A DNA stretch of 64,000 nt from positions 51,122 to 115,121 of the forward strand of contig NZ_JAKSXV010000060.1 in NCBI RefSeq assembly GCF_022829345.1, read 5' to 3'. A program made the translations under genes and the position numbers. Shown in pieces: positions 18,401 through 28,750 of this stretch (its first letter is position 1; each line of letters opens with the position of its first letter). The notes beneath the pieces were generated by a model. The model was not told where the DNA came from. It saw nothing but the letters and a program-made list of their open reading frames with translations, and made no database searches. Source of the DNA: Methylobacterium sp. J-090. Lineage in GTDB: Bacteria > Pseudomonadota > Alphaproteobacteria > Rhizobiales > Beijerinckiaceae.

Positions 18401-18512
18401 CCCCGAGGGCCTCGACGAGGAGACGGTACAGCAGGGCGCGGACCTTCTCGTGCCCAGGGCGGCTGGCCAGCTCGGCGACGATGGCGGCGAGGATGTCTGC
18501 GTCGATCGGCAT
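15408..18512 (-). CDS. Single-chain restriction-modification enzyme (type IIG-like)
   Basis: A 1034-residue protein joining nuclease and N6-adenine methyltransferase. The first 90 residues have a PD-(D/E)xK layout: Asp57, Glu66-x-Lys68 (TIIEIKTD) and Gln80-x3-Tyr84. Methyltransferase motif I DPACGSGSF is at 338-346 and catalytic motif IV NPPW at 543-546. EYYTPDWLA just before motif I is typical of Eco57I/N6-MTase families. The C-terminal third should hold target recognition. One enzyme of this type both methylates self DNA and cuts foreign DNA. All key motifs are intact. It stands alone, divergent from the chemoreceptor gene, with no separate specificity subunit. Confidence 0.82.
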   Translation of the reverse strand: MPIDADILAAIVAELASRPGHEKVRALLYRLLVEALGARSEQIVFERKIPEVNGRVDALLGRTIIEIKTDLRRERPAAEAQLARYLPEREGATGQRYVGLATDGATFTAYEMRDGALVELTGHDVRVAEAARLVAWLEGVIAVRDWLPADAIGITGELGRESAAFARTLGLLAGAWAGLARHPEAVLKRQLWSRHLGFVYGRAIDDSTLWLQHTYLVILAKAIAAGTMGQSSNLARSTPADLLSGRHFREAGVHGAVETDFFGWVLDAPGGDAIVAGLAAHAARFDLGSVDVDLLKVLYESLIDPEQRHDLGEYYTPDWLARKVVRRALDAPADQSCLDPACGSGSFLFHAVRLKREALLAAGVPPGLVAARCCAGVTGFDVHPVAVIFARVTYLLALGEALPQRDGDLSLPVYLGDALQWNVTRDGLERDLVVEVPRDPREGRKGAPLLRFPLELCADPAGFDRVITALHAASEEGWSGDAFAASLPGLGVPPDQVGTLRGTYLTYDRLRRAGRDHVWGFVARNLSRPVALSDGARVDVVIGNPPWLSYRFMAAAMQRRFRDTARRLGLWVGPEEAHLVTQTDLSALFFARAAELYARRPRGRRPGGRVAMVLPLAALSRGQFRAFRTGDWTGLSVAFTEGWMLDNQAVAPVFRVPTCVLFAEVTGGPARPTPGRVTAFAGRLPSKDAPEALADRYLVLRDAPAPLAANFAAGSPYRDRFRQGAALVPRVLCLVERVPVGRLGANPGAPLVRSRRSSLEKSPWRDHPGQQGAIEARYLRRVHLGASIAPFRALEPAEGVIPLEDDVLLDARQAAGHGAPRLAAWLREAEAAWTQKSAGTMTLKQGWDYNRKLTVQCPPAPLRVVFAKAGTRPAACLLDGDGVIDDTLYWAAVASRAEGLYLLAILNSEAARRRIALLQARGEQGARHFDKLMFTLPIPLFDARSALHAALAAGAEAAEAVAAAVAIPPGAPFQRARAGVRAALLADGIAARIDADVEALLGPPARGFAVPIPDVPIPPVPILADRPVPEPAET

Positions 18513-18808
18513 GGGCTGTCCCGTGTGAGGCGCCGCCCACTATCATTACCTCAAGTTGCCTTTCAATTGACGATTGAGCGATCGGCGCCACCATCCGCGC
18601 AGGATGCACCGGGAAATTTCGGCGGCGCACCGGATCGCGGTCCCGGGCTAAAATTCGCCCAGGGTTGCCGTCCATTTGTGCAAGCGCGACGAGACCTGAA
18701 AAGATTTCATCAAGTGGGACGAGGCTAATCTCGAACCGCTCCGAGATCTGCGGAAGCATCGTGCGGCCCATCGAAAGCACCGAAGACGTGTCCGTCAGAA
18801 GCTCTTCC

Positions 18809-20290
18809 ATGGGCGCCGGCCCGACCCCTTCGGTGAAGACGGACCCGCTCGCGCGCCTGCGGCGGCTCGGCCGGCCGTCGCGGGCCGCTCCGGCGGAGAC
18901 CCTGCCGCAGGATCTCGGCTCCGTCCTCGCCTTCCTCAACACCGTCTCGCGGGCCTGCGCCGAGGCGGCGTCGCCCGAGGCCGCGACGGCGTCGTGCCTG
19001 TCCATCGTCGCGGGCTTCACCGGCTGGCCCATCGCCCACGCCTATCGGCGCCTGCCCGGGGACGGCGCCGGGGCGCGGGGCGGGATGACCTCCATGCGGG
19101 TGTGGCACCTCGCGCCGTCGGGCGACCCCCGCCACGCGGACGCCTTCGTGGCCGCCTCGGAGCAGGCCGTGTTCGCACCGGGCCAGGGCCTCGTCGGGCG
19201 CGTGGCGGCGAGCGGGGCGCCGGTGAGCTGCCCGGATTGCACGGTGCTGCCGGGCTTCGTCCGGGCCGGCACCGCCCGCCGGAACGGCGTGCGCGGCTGC
19301 TTCATGTTCCCCGTGCGCGTCGGCGACGGGGTGGAGATCGTCCTGGAGTTCTTTTCGCGGGAGACCGCCGAACTCAAGCCCGACCTCCTCGAACTCATGG
19401 CCTACGTCGCCGACCGCCTCGCCCTGGCGCTGACCGAGCACGCCCAGCGCAGCCGCGTCGCCGCGCTCATGCGGGCGCTCGACGGCATCGGCCAGCGCCT
19501 CGCCGGCACGACGGTGGGGGTGGAGGCGGGCGCCCAGGCCGCGCTCCGGGTCGCCGAGACCGTGGACGCGCGCCGCGGCGAGGTCGACCGCGCCGCCACG
19601 GAGGCCGCCCACGACATCGACACCGTGGCCCGGTCGGCCGAGGACCTCGTGGCCCTGTCGCGGGAGGCCGGGGACCACGCCGCGCGGGTCGGCACGCTGG
19701 CGGGCGGCTCGGCCGCCCGCCTCGGGGAGGCCGTGGGGGTGTTCTCCGAGCTCGAGGCGCGCATCGCCGGCGTCGGCCGGATCAGCGACCTCATCGGCAC
19801 CATCGCGCGCCAGACCAACCTGCTGGCGCTGAACGCCACCATCGAGGCGGCCCGGGCGGGGGAAGCCGGGCGCGGCTTCTCCGTGGTGGCCGCCGAGGTG
19901 AAGGCCCTGTCGAACCGGGTGAGCCAGGCCACCGCCGAGATCGGCACGCAGATCGAGCACCTGCGCCAGGGTGCGGCCCGCTCGACGGATTCGCTGTCCC
20001 GGGTGCGGACCGAGATCGAGACGGTGCAGGGCACCGCCGGCGACATTCTCCGGGTGAGCGGCGCCCACCGGGAAGCCGCCGGCCGCATTGCCGACGGCGT
20101 CGCCCAGGTCCGCACCACCTTGGGCGCGGCGACCCACCACCTCGACGCCCTCAGGGCCACGACGGACGAGGCCCTGGTCCAGTCGCAGACGCTTGGGACG
20201 ACCTCGGGGCAGTTGCGGGATCAGGGGCGGGAATTGGGCGAGGCGACGCGGGAATTGGCGCGGTCGGCGGGATTAAAATTGCCAGCTTAA
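18809..20290 (+). CDS. Soluble GAF-domain methyl-accepting chemotaxis protein
   Basis: A 493-residue cytoplasmic chemoreceptor without membrane segments. A GAF-like sensor domain (about 40-205) carries several cysteines (SCPDCTV, RGCFMF). The signalling hairpin has the conserved tip [34 protein letters not shown] broken here only for length, followed by [10 protein letters not shown]. It would bind CheA/CheW and report a cytoplasmic signal to the flagellar motor. The start is ATG 18809 with AGAAG upstream; GTG 18788 is an alternative. The last codons (reading LKLPA) are AT-rich and merge into the foreign-looking tract that follows, so the C-terminus may have been replaced. Confidence 0.85.
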   Translation: MGAGPTPSVKTDPLARLRRLGRPSRAAPAETLPQDLGSVLAFLNTVSRACAEAASPEAATASCLSIVAGFTGWPIAHAYRRLPGDGAGARGGMTSMRVWHLAPSGDPRHADAFVAASEQAVFAPGQGLVGRVAASGAPVSCPDCTVLPGFVRAGTARRNGVRGCFMFPVRVGDGVEIVLEFFSRETAELKPDLLELMAYVADRLALALTEHAQRSRVAALMRALDGIGQRLAGTTVGVEAGAQAALRVAETVDARRGEVDRAATEAAHDIDTVARSAEDLVALSREAGDHAARVGTLAGGSAARLGEAVGVFSELEARIAGVGRISDLIGTIARQTNLLALNATIEAARAGEAGRGFSVVAAEVKALSNRVSQATAEIGTQIEHLRQGAARSTDSLSRVRTEIETVQGTAGDILRVSGAHREAAGRIADGVAQVRTTLGAATHHLDALRATTDEALVQSQTLGTTSGQLRDQGRELGEATRELARSAGLKLPA

Positions 20291-20341
20291 CTTGTACTAC
20301 AATACAAATTTAGGACTGCAACCTCCGAATTTAAAAGTCTA

Positions 20342-21919
20342 TTAAATTGATAGAAGATGATTTGAGTCATCTTTCTTCAAAAAAATCCGACGGTCTATTA
20401 CAGTAAAATCATCATCGGGCAAGGCATCGCAAAAGTTCCTTGCGGAGATTTTCAAATACTGAATGCACTGGTGGCGACTTTTAAAGACCTCGCAATCTCT
20501 CGGATAGGTCTTATACGCAGATAACTTAATTTTTTTGCCATCAATTAAAACTGGACCTTCTGATACAATAGAAACCGCCAGTAATTTTTTGCCGCAGGAG
20601 AATATCATTGGAAATACAAATTTAGCATCCTTAGGGGCCACCGGGGGCTTTTCATTTATGGTCGATGTGATTAATAGCTTATGGTTTTTTTGACGACCGA
20701 CCATGTAACACATCGTTCTATTCGATTTCATAAAATGAAAAAATTCATTTATGGAGAATATTATCTTATTTCTATTCTGCACTTTGTCGAATAAGCGTTC
20801 CACCGCACGAACGGCAACGTGGAAATCTTCAATATCATCGCTCGCAAAATTCTCGGTACGCAAATCCCCATGGATGAACCGCTCGTCGTCGATGAAGCAT
20901 TCGATCTCACACCCACCTGCGGATAGCATTCGCACCAAAGTAACGTTATTTTTTAAGTTCGCCCATTGTTCGCATAAGTTCCAGTTTGGGCTGAATCTCC
21001 AATTCGAAACGCCTACACCTCCTACCGAAAAAGCAAATAAATCATGTTCGATTCTTACTCGGAATTTTTCGTATTCTAAGTTCGGAATATTTGGAATTCT
21101 TACAGACGCAGAATATTCCGCTCGAAGTCCGAGCTTCTCATTGAAAAATACAACTATTGCAGCAATATTGCAGCTTGGCTCAGCTCTCATAATAGCTGAT
21201 TTAGATATCTCTTTTGTCACAGTAATTTCAAATCGCGTCTCGCTGAACTCAAAGTTACTTACTTCAAGTTCTTCTATCTCACCAAGCATAAGCGCGACCA
21301 ATCGATCTTGCCCACATTCGCCGCTGATACTAAATTTTCCTGTATACGCATCTGACTTGTAACCAATACTTCCAACAAGGCTAATTTTACTCTTTATATA
21401 TTCCTCTAAATTATTATGGCTATGCTTCCTTATTATTGCAGCGACATCACTGGGACAAGCAATCAAATCAAGATCTAGGACAGAAATAGGAAGATAAATT
21501 TTCTTGATTTTTCGCTCTGTTGGGGAGGATACCGAGATCTTTCTCAGTTCCCGCAATATAAAAGCAATTGCCGTTGGGCCAATGTGGCCCATAGTGAAAG
21601 AAATGCGGCCGGATTGCTTGTCTAACCTACCTACAACAATAAATGCGGGCTTTACTTCAGTGGCCATTCTCTCCGCATTATTTAATTTAATTTCGACAGA
21701 CCTTATATCCCGTGTTGAAGTTTTAACTTGGACAAAGGCACAAAGCGATGCCGGACGCTTATCCAACGTGTCGCGAAAGCCGGCATCTAACGGAAACTGT
21801 ACGAAAAAATCCCATCCTGCATCATCTTCCAACGATGGATTGCATATTAAGTCTGTATCGGAGCACAGACGACTGAATGCCTTTTCGCCGCTCCGGCCAA
21901 TGTTTTGATTGCTGACCAT
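20342..21919 (-). CDS. AT-rich DUF4365-like nuclease-domain protein, candidate defence gene
   Basis: A 525-residue protein. Its first 110 residues resemble the DUF4365 family, a PD-(D/E)xK-like nuclease fold: Glu12 (GRSGEKAF), GWDFFVQF with Asp37, and Gln64-Val-Lys66 (FVQVKTS). The remaining 400 residues are a mixed alpha/beta region I do not recognise. Codon use is AT-rich (about 40% GC against 70% around), showing recent transfer. The ATG lies 5 bases after the lepA stop with no good Shine-Dalgarno site, so it probably relies on coupling to lepA. Function unknown; a role in phage or plasmid defence is inferred from the nuclease fold, transfer and neighbourhood. Confidence 0.75.
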   Translation of the reverse strand: MVSNQNIGRSGEKAFSRLCSDTDLICNPSLEDDAGWDFFVQFPLDAGFRDTLDKRPASLCAFVQVKTSTRDIRSVEIKLNNAERMATEVKPAFIVVGRLDKQSGRISFTMGHIGPTAIAFILRELRKISVSSPTERKIKKIYLPISVLDLDLIACPSDVAAIIRKHSHNNLEEYIKSKISLVGSIGYKSDAYTGKFSISGECGQDRLVALMLGEIEELEVSNFEFSETRFEITVTKEISKSAIMRAEPSCNIAAIVVFFNEKLGLRAEYSASVRIPNIPNLEYEKFRVRIEHDLFAFSVGGVGVSNWRFSPNWNLCEQWANLKNNVTLVRMLSAGGCEIECFIDDERFIHGDLRTENFASDDIEDFHVAVRAVERLFDKVQNRNKIIFSINEFFHFMKSNRTMCYMVGRQKNHKLLITSTINEKPPVAPKDAKFVFPMIFSCGKKLLAVSIVSEGPVLIDGKKIKLSAYKTYPRDCEVFKSRHQCIQYLKISARNFCDALPDDDFTVIDRRIFLKKDDSNHLLSI

Positions 21920-21924
21920 GTGGA

Positions 21925-23730
<1,806 letters not shown>

Positions 23731-23881
23731 CGAGGGTGCGATCTCCGGCGCGCGCGGCCCCTCGTCGTGGGACGGGCCCGGCGCACGGCCTCAAGGGTAA
23801 GGGAAACGGGTCGCCCGCAGATAGCAGCGTGGGTTGCCCACGCCAAGCGCGGGGGGTGGGCGGTCCAGTCTCCCTCTCGCC

Positions 23882-24700
23882 TCAAGCCCCGGGCGCGGCG
23901 CCTTTCCGCGCCTCGGCCGCCATCGTCACCAGCACCTTGCGCAGGGCCCCCATCGCGCGCACGGGCTCCGGGTAGAGCACCCGCGCCGTGCGGTCGCCGG
24001 CGAGCAGGTCCATCCCCTCGGGGTCGAGGCCGGTGAGGCGCCACGGGCCGGGCTCGGCCCCGGTGCCGGCGGCGTAGAGGGCCAGCGCGTCGAGATGGTC
24101 GGCGTTCATGTGCTCCACCGCGCCGCCCTCCCCCGCCACCAGGGCCTCGGCCCCGGCGAGGTCGAGGCGCAGTTCGTCGGCCGTCAGCACGGCGGCCTTG
24201 GCGAAGCCGCCGTTGAGATGGCCGGCCCTCGGCTCCAGGGCGAAGAAGCCGAAATCCGGAAAGTCGGCGTAGAGCTTCGCCTTGGGATGACGGGCGAGGA
24301 AGCGGGTACGGGCGCGCGGCTCGGCCGTCTGCGTCACCCGCCCCGTCACGGTGAGGCGTGGGTGGGCGAGCGGGTCGCCCTTGCCGCCGGCGCTGAACAG
24401 CAGGGAGGCGCGGGGATCGGCCAGCAGGTTGCGGGTGTGGGCCGAGAGCCGCGACAGCAGCATCAGGGGCGTGCCGTCCACATCCGTCGCGACGGTGACG
24501 AGGGAGACGAAGGGCGTGCCGTCCTCCGGGTCGAGGGTGGCGAGCGCCCCGGAGCGGATGCTGCGCAGGAGGTGGCGGGCGAGGCCGATGGCGTCGAAGG
24601 GCGCGTCCGCTGCCGGGAGCGGCACCGCCGGCCCGCGCCGCTCGCCCGGGTTTCCCTCGCCCGTGCCTCCCCCGCCCGTCTGGTCCGCGCGCTCCGCCAT
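23882..24700 (-). CDS. HugZ-like pyridoxamine-phosphate-oxidase-fold protein
   Basis: A 272-residue cytoplasmic protein. After a Gly-rich leader of 30 residues comes a split-barrel flavin/haem-binding domain (about 35-180: ALATLDPEDGTPFVSLVTVA, a long stretch given here in part, and DPRASLLF). A DUF2470-type domain follows with EHMNADHLDAL near residue 200. This order is that of HugZ/HutZ haem-utilisation proteins and their broad relatives. No haem-uptake genes are nearby, so the substrate is uncertain. It sits 150 bases upstream of lepA and is divergent from chvI. Confidence 0.8.
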   Translation of the reverse strand: MAERADQTGGGGTGEGNPGERRGPAVPLPAADAPFDAIGLARHLLRSIRSGALATLDPEDGTPFVSLVTVATDVDGTPLMLLSRLSAHTRNLLADPRASLLFSAGGKGDPLAHPRLTVTGRVTQTAEPRARTRFLARHPKAKLYADFPDFGFFALEPRAGHLNGGFAKAAVLTADELRLDLAGAEALVAGEGGAVEHMNADHLDALALYAAGTGAEPGPWRLTGLDPEGMDLLAGDRTARVLYPEPVRAMGALRKVLVTMAAEARKGAAPGA

Positions 24701-24825
24701 GGTTCCGTCCCCGTCTCGGCTGCCGTTCAGCCACGTGATGATAGCGGTGGCACGGTCCGGTTTGCGAGGTGGCGGGAGTGCGGCCCGTTGGCCTCAGTCA
24801 AGCACCAATGCGACGCCGCTCGCTT

Positions 24826-24849
24826 TTTACGCAGGGACCCTTTACACAG
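24826..24849. repeat. Direct repeat ahead of chvI
   Basis: TTTACGCAG (24826-24834) and TTTACACAG (24841-24849) repeat with a 15-base period in the 293-base gap between hugZ-like and chvI genes. Direct repeats are the usual shape of OmpR-family binding sites, so self-control by ChvI is possible. This is not proven. Confidence 0.3.
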
Positions 24850-24993
24850 CCTGACTCTCCGCGCGAATGCGGCCCTCGCCCCTGGGGGCAGGCCGCCAGC
24901 GCGTTTTTCGCCGGCTCCGGTGTGTTCGGAGTGGGATGCGGAGATGCGGGCGCACCGCCCGCAAGGACCGCATCCGAGCAGTAGGGAACGCGC

Positions 24994-25704
24994 ATGCCCA
25001 CCATCGCCCTCGTGGACGACGACAGAAACATCCTCACCTCCGTCTCCATCGCGCTGGAGACCGAAGGCTACCGCATCCAGACCTACACCGACGGCGCCTC
25101 GGCGCTGGACGGCCTGAAGCATTCCCCGCCCGATCTCGCGATCTTCGACATCAAGATGCCGCGCATGGACGGGATGGAGCTTCTCAGGCGTCTGCGGCAG
25201 AAATCCGACCTTCCCGTGATCTTCCTCACCTCGAAGGACGAGGAGATCGACGAATTGTTCGGCCTCAAGATGGGCGCCGACGACTTCATCCACAAACCGT
25301 TCTCGCAGCGCCTCCTCGTCGAGCGGGTGAAGGCGGTCCTGCGCCGCTTCGCCCCGAAGGACGGCCCCGGAGCCGCCGCCCGCGAGGCCGACGCGGCCGC
25401 CCGCTCCCTCGAGCGCGGCCTCCTGATGATGGACCCCGAGCGCCACACCTGCACCTGGAAGGGCGAGGCCGTGACCCTCACGGTCACCGAGTTCCTCATC
25501 CTCCAGGCGCTGGCCCACCGCCCCGGCGTCGTGAAGAGCCGCAACGCCCTGATGGACGCGGCCTACGACGATCAGGTCTACGTCGACGACCGCACCATCG
25601 ACAGCCACATCAAGCGCCTGCGCAAGAAGTTCAAGGTGACGGACACCAACTTCGACATGATCGAGACGCTCTACGGCGTCGGCTACCGCTTCAAGGAAAG
25701 CTGA
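24994..25704 (+). CDS. chvI: Two-component response regulator ChvI
   Basis: A 236-residue OmpR-family regulator. The receiver domain has DDD at 8-10, phospho-acceptor Asp52 ([10 protein letters not shown]), and a Lys in HKPF near 102. The winged-helix DNA-binding domain (about 135-236) has [11 protein letters not shown] and the [16 protein letters not shown] recognition region. With ChvG it forms the alphaproteobacterial acid/envelope-stress system that governs exopolysaccharide, motility and host or surface life. The gene order with hprK and the PTS genes is the standard one, which makes the call firm. Confidence 0.95.
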   Translation: MPTIALVDDDRNILTSVSIALETEGYRIQTYTDGASALDGLKHSPPDLAIFDIKMPRMDGMELLRRLRQKSDLPVIFLTSKDEEIDELFGLKMGADDFIHKPFSQRLLVERVKAVLRRFAPKDGPGAAAREADAAARSLERGLLMMDPERHTCTWKGEAVTLTVTEFLILQALAHRPGVVKSRNALMDAAYDDQVYVDDRTIDSHIKRLRKKFKVTDTNFDMIETLYGVGYRFKES

Positions 25705-25788
25705 GCCCGGCGCAGGGTCCGCCCGAGCGAAGCCCGCCGGGCGGTCCATTCCGAAAAGATTTCCGCGACCCCATCGAACCGGACCGAC

Positions 25789-27555
25789 GTGGCGACCACA
25801 GATCAAGTCGAAGACCGCCCCCTCCGCCTGGTGGAGTGGCCCCGCGCCCTGTGGAACGCCATCGGCCAGCGCGCCTCGTCGAGCCTGACACGACGGATCG
25901 TCGTGCTCAACCTCGTGGGGCTGTTCGCGCTCCTGTTCGGCTTCCTCTACCTCAACCAGTTCCGCCAGGGGCTGATCCAGGCCCGGGTCCAGAGCCTGCT
26001 GATCCAGGGCGAGATCATCGCCGGCGCCATCGCGTCGTCGGCCTCGGCCTCGGGCGACACCGGCGCCATCCGCATCGACCCCGACAAGCTGCTCCAGCTC
26101 CAGGCGGGCGAGGCCGAGGAAGAGCCCTCGCCGCTGGCCTTCTCCCTCAACCCCGAGCGGGTGGCGCCGCTCCTGCGCCGCCTCATCACCCCCACGGGCA
26201 ACCGCGCCCGGGTCTATGACGGCGACGGCGGCCTGCTGTTCGATTCCCGCACCCTGTCGGCGCGCGGCGAGATCGGACGGGGTGAGACGGGGCGCGGCGA
26301 TCCCACCCTGCGCGAGCGCAAGCGGACGGTTCTGGAGCAGGTCTTCGACTTCGTGCAGACCCGCATCCTCGGCGGCCAGCGCCCGGCCCGGACCGAGGAG
26401 GTCGGCCCCACGAGCGGGCACGGCCTCAAGGAAGTGCAGGTGGCGCTCGGCGGCGCGCGCGGCACCATCGTCCGCCGCAACGAGGTCGGCGAGACCATCG
26501 TGTCCGTGGCGGTGCCGATCCAGCGCGGCAGCGCCGTGCGCGGCGCCCTGCTGCTCTCGACGCAGGGCGGCGACATCGACCGGGTCATCGCCTCGGAGCG
26601 CTTCGGCCTGCTGCAGGTGTTTCTGGTGGCGGCCGCCGTGATGCTGGTCCTGTCGATCCTGCTCGCCGGCGCCATCGCGGGGCCGGTGCGCCGCCTCGCC
26701 GACGCGGCCGAGAAAGTACGATTGGGCATCAAGTCCCGCGAGGAGATCCCCGACTTCACCGGGCGCACGGACGAGATCGGCCACCTGTCGGGGGCGCTGC
26801 GCGACATGACCCAGGCCCTCTACCGGCGCATCGACGCCATCGAGAGCTTCGCGGCCGACGTCTCCCACGAGCTGAAGAACCCCCTCACCTCGCTCCGCAG
26901 CGCCGTCGAGACCCTGCCGCTGGCGAAATCCGACGAGTCGCGCGGGCGCCTGCTCGAGATCATCCAGCACGACGTGAAGCGCCTCGACCGGCTGATCTCC
27001 GATATCTCCGACGCCTCGCGTCTCGACGCGGAGCTGGCGCGGGCCGAAGCGCGCAAGGTCGACATGCACAAGCTCATGACCACCGTGGTGTCGGTGGCCA
27101 ACGAGCGCCGCCGCCTGAAGGATGCCCTGATCCAGCTCGACATCGCGCAAGCCGCCGGCGAGGGCGAGGCGCCGTTCGCGATCTTCGGGCACGATTCGCG
27201 CCTGGGACAGGTGGTCAACAACCTCCTCGACAACGCCCGCTCGTTCTCGCCCCCCGACGCCAAGGTGCGGGTGGCCCTGCGCCGGGTGCGCGGCGACGTC
27301 GAGCTCGTCGTCGAGGACGAGGGGCCGGGCATCCCCGAGCACGCCCTCGAGCGGATCTTCGAGCGCTTCTACACCGACCGGCCCGAGCAGGGCTTCGGCC
27401 AGAATTCGGGCCTCGGCCTGTCGATCTCGCGCCAGATCGTCCAGGCCCATCGCGGCACCATCCGGGCCGAGAACCGCCCCGGCCCGGCGGACGAGGACGG
27501 CGAGCCGACGGTGCGCGGGGCCCGCTTCACCGTGCGCCTGCCGGCGGCGCGCTGA
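25789..27555 (+). CDS. chvG: Sensor histidine kinase ChvG
   Basis: A 588-residue inner-membrane kinase. TM1 (about 40-60, IVVLNLVGLFALLFGFLYL) is followed by a periplasmic sensor of about 210 residues. TM2 comes next (about 275-298), then HAMP, HisKA (VSHELKNPLTSLRS), and an HATPase domain with NNLLDNARSFS, DEGPGIP and GLGLSISRQI. The periplasmic loop includes a charged, flexible stretch. In relatives ChvG is held off by periplasmic ExoR; no exoR is in this window. The start is GTG 25789, 84 bases after chvI. Confidence 0.94.
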   Translation: MATTDQVEDRPLRLVEWPRALWNAIGQRASSSLTRRIVVLNLVGLFALLFGFLYLNQFRQGLIQARVQSLLIQGEIIAGAIASSASASGDTGAIRIDPDKLLQLQAGEAEEEPSPLAFSLNPERVAPLLRRLITPTGNRARVYDGDGGLLFDSRTLSARGEIGRGETGRGDPTLRERKRTVLEQVFDFVQTRILGGQRPARTEEVGPTSGHGLKEVQVALGGARGTIVRRNEVGETIVSVAVPIQRGSAVRGALLLSTQGGDIDRVIASERFGLLQVFLVAAAVMLVLSILLAGAIAGPVRRLADAAEKVRLGIKSREEIPDFTGRTDEIGHLSGALRDMTQALYRRIDAIESFAADVSHELKNPLTSLRSAVETLPLAKSDESRGRLLEIIQHDVKRLDRLISDISDASRLDAELARAEARKVDMHKLMTTVVSVANERRRLKDALIQLDIAQAAGEGEAPFAIFGHDSRLGQVVNNLLDNARSFSPPDAKVRVALRRVRGDVELVVEDEGPGIPEHALERIFERFYTDRPEQGFGQNSGLGLSISRQIVQAHRGTIRAENRPGPADEDGEPTVRGARFTVRLPAAR

Positions 27556-27562
27556 GGCACCG

Positions 27563-28057
27563 GTGAACGCGGACACGATTCACGCCACGGCACTCGTCCT
27601 CGACGGCGCCGGCGTGCTGATCCGGGGGGACTCGGGGTCGGGCAAATCGACCCTCGCCCTCCTACTCCTCGACCGGGCGGCCATGATGGCCCTGCCGGCG
27701 TCCCTCGTCGGCGACGACCGCATCCGGCTCGTTCGCGAGAGCGACACCCTCCTGGCCCGGCCCCATCCGGCCCTGCGCGATGGGATCGAGGTGCGCGGCC
27801 TCGGCCTCTGCCGCGCCGTCGCGGGGGCGGACGCGGCCCCGCTCCGTCTCGTCGTCGATCTCGTGGCGCGCGGGTCCCGCCTGCCCGAGGCCCCGGCGCC
27901 GGCGAACCTCCTCGGCGTCTCCCTGCCGCGCCTCGTCCTCGACCGCCGGCTGCTGCGCTCGGGGCTGGCCCCGCGCCTCGTTCTCGATGCCCTGACGGGG
28001 ACACGGGGCGGGCGCCACACGGCGATCCTTCGGCTGCCCGGGGTGGACGGACCGTAG
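27563..28057 (+). CDS. hprK: HPr kinase/phosphorylase, short alphaproteobacterial form
   Basis: A 164-residue protein equal to the C-terminal catalytic domain of HPr kinase. The Walker A motif GDSGSGKS is at 22-29, DDRI near 50, and a LGVSLPR block near 112. The N-terminal domain of Gram-positive HprK is absent, as is normal in Alphaproteobacteria. It phosphorylates a serine of HPr and so links metabolite state to the regulatory PTS. The GTG start lies 7 bases after chvG, indicating an operon. Confidence 0.9.
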   Translation: MNADTIHATALVLDGAGVLIRGDSGSGKSTLALLLLDRAAMMALPASLVGDDRIRLVRESDTLLARPHPALRDGIEVRGLGLCRAVAGADAAPLRLVVDLVARGSRLPEAPAPANLLGVSLPRLVLDRRLLRSGLAPRLVLDALTGTRGGRHTAILRLPGVDGP

Positions 28058-28115
28058 CGCGGGGGCCACCATCGTGGCATGATCATGACGTTCAGGCCCA
28101 CAAAACGTCACGATC

Positions 28116-28139
28116 ACCTTGCGCTGGACCTTGCGCTGC
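28116..28139. repeat. Tandem 12-base repeat before the EIIA gene
   Basis: ACCTTGCGCTGG and ACCTTGCGCTGC stand head to tail. Just upstream a 12-bp stem with one mismatch (28081-28092 with 28104-28115) could fold in the hprK-EIIA gap. Role unknown. Confidence 0.35.
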
Positions 28140-28182
28140 ACAAGATGGCGACTCCGCTCACAGGGCGTTGGAATCCGCGTCG

Positions 28183-28584
28183 ATGATTGGAATGGTGCTC
28201 GTCACCCACGGGCTGCTCGCGACGGAGTTCAAGGCTGCCCTTGAACACGTCGTCGGGCCGCAGAAGCAGATCGAGACCATCACGATCGGGCCCGAGGACG
28301 ACATGGAATTGCGGCGGCTCGACATCATGACGGCCGTCGGCCGCGTGAATTCCGGCAAGGGCGTCGTCGTGCTCACCGACATGTTCGGGGGCACGCCCTC
28401 CAACCTCGCCCTGTCGTGCATGAACGGCGGGCAGGTCGAGGTCGTGGCCGGGATCAACCTGCCGATGCTGATCAAGCTCGCCAGCGTGCGCGACGCCGAA
28501 CCCCTGGGGGACGCGGTCCTGCACGCCCAGGAGGCGGGCCGGAAGTACATCAACGTCGCCTCGCGGGTCCTGGCCGGCAAGTAG
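28183..28584 (+). CDS. PTS EIIA component of the mannose family (regulatory)
   Basis: A 133-residue EIIA(Man)-like protein with active-site His9 (MVLVTHGLLA), and the MFGGTPSN and NLPMLIKL blocks. It would take phosphate from HPr. No EIIB/EIIC permease is present, so the role is regulatory, as in related Alphaproteobacteria where this protein works in the ChvG-HprK locus. ATG 28183 gives the family-standard N-terminus; an in-frame TTG at 28168 adds five residues. Confidence 0.92.
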   Translation: MIGMVLVTHGLLATEFKAALEHVVGPQKQIETITIGPEDDMELRRLDIMTAVGRVNSGKGVVVLTDMFGGTPSNLALSCMNGGQVEVVAGINLPMLIKLASVRDAEPLGDAVLHAQEAGRKYINVASRVLAGK

Positions 28585-28750
28585 CGGCCTGCGACGGGCG
28601 TTCTGCAAGGCGCGCCCGGGAAAGTGCGTCCCGATCGATCGCGTCCGGGCGCCTGCCTTCCTTACGCCGCCGCAACGGCCTACAGGCCAGTGTAACGGTT
28701 CCGGCGCCGGCAGAACGGCGCGCCGGCGGGCGAGGATTGGCGACAAGCGC

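Noticed and set aside
15669..18728. 1019-codon open frame antisense to the restriction-modification gene
   Set aside because: The other strand has clear nuclease and methylase motifs; this frame is an artefact of high GC third positions.
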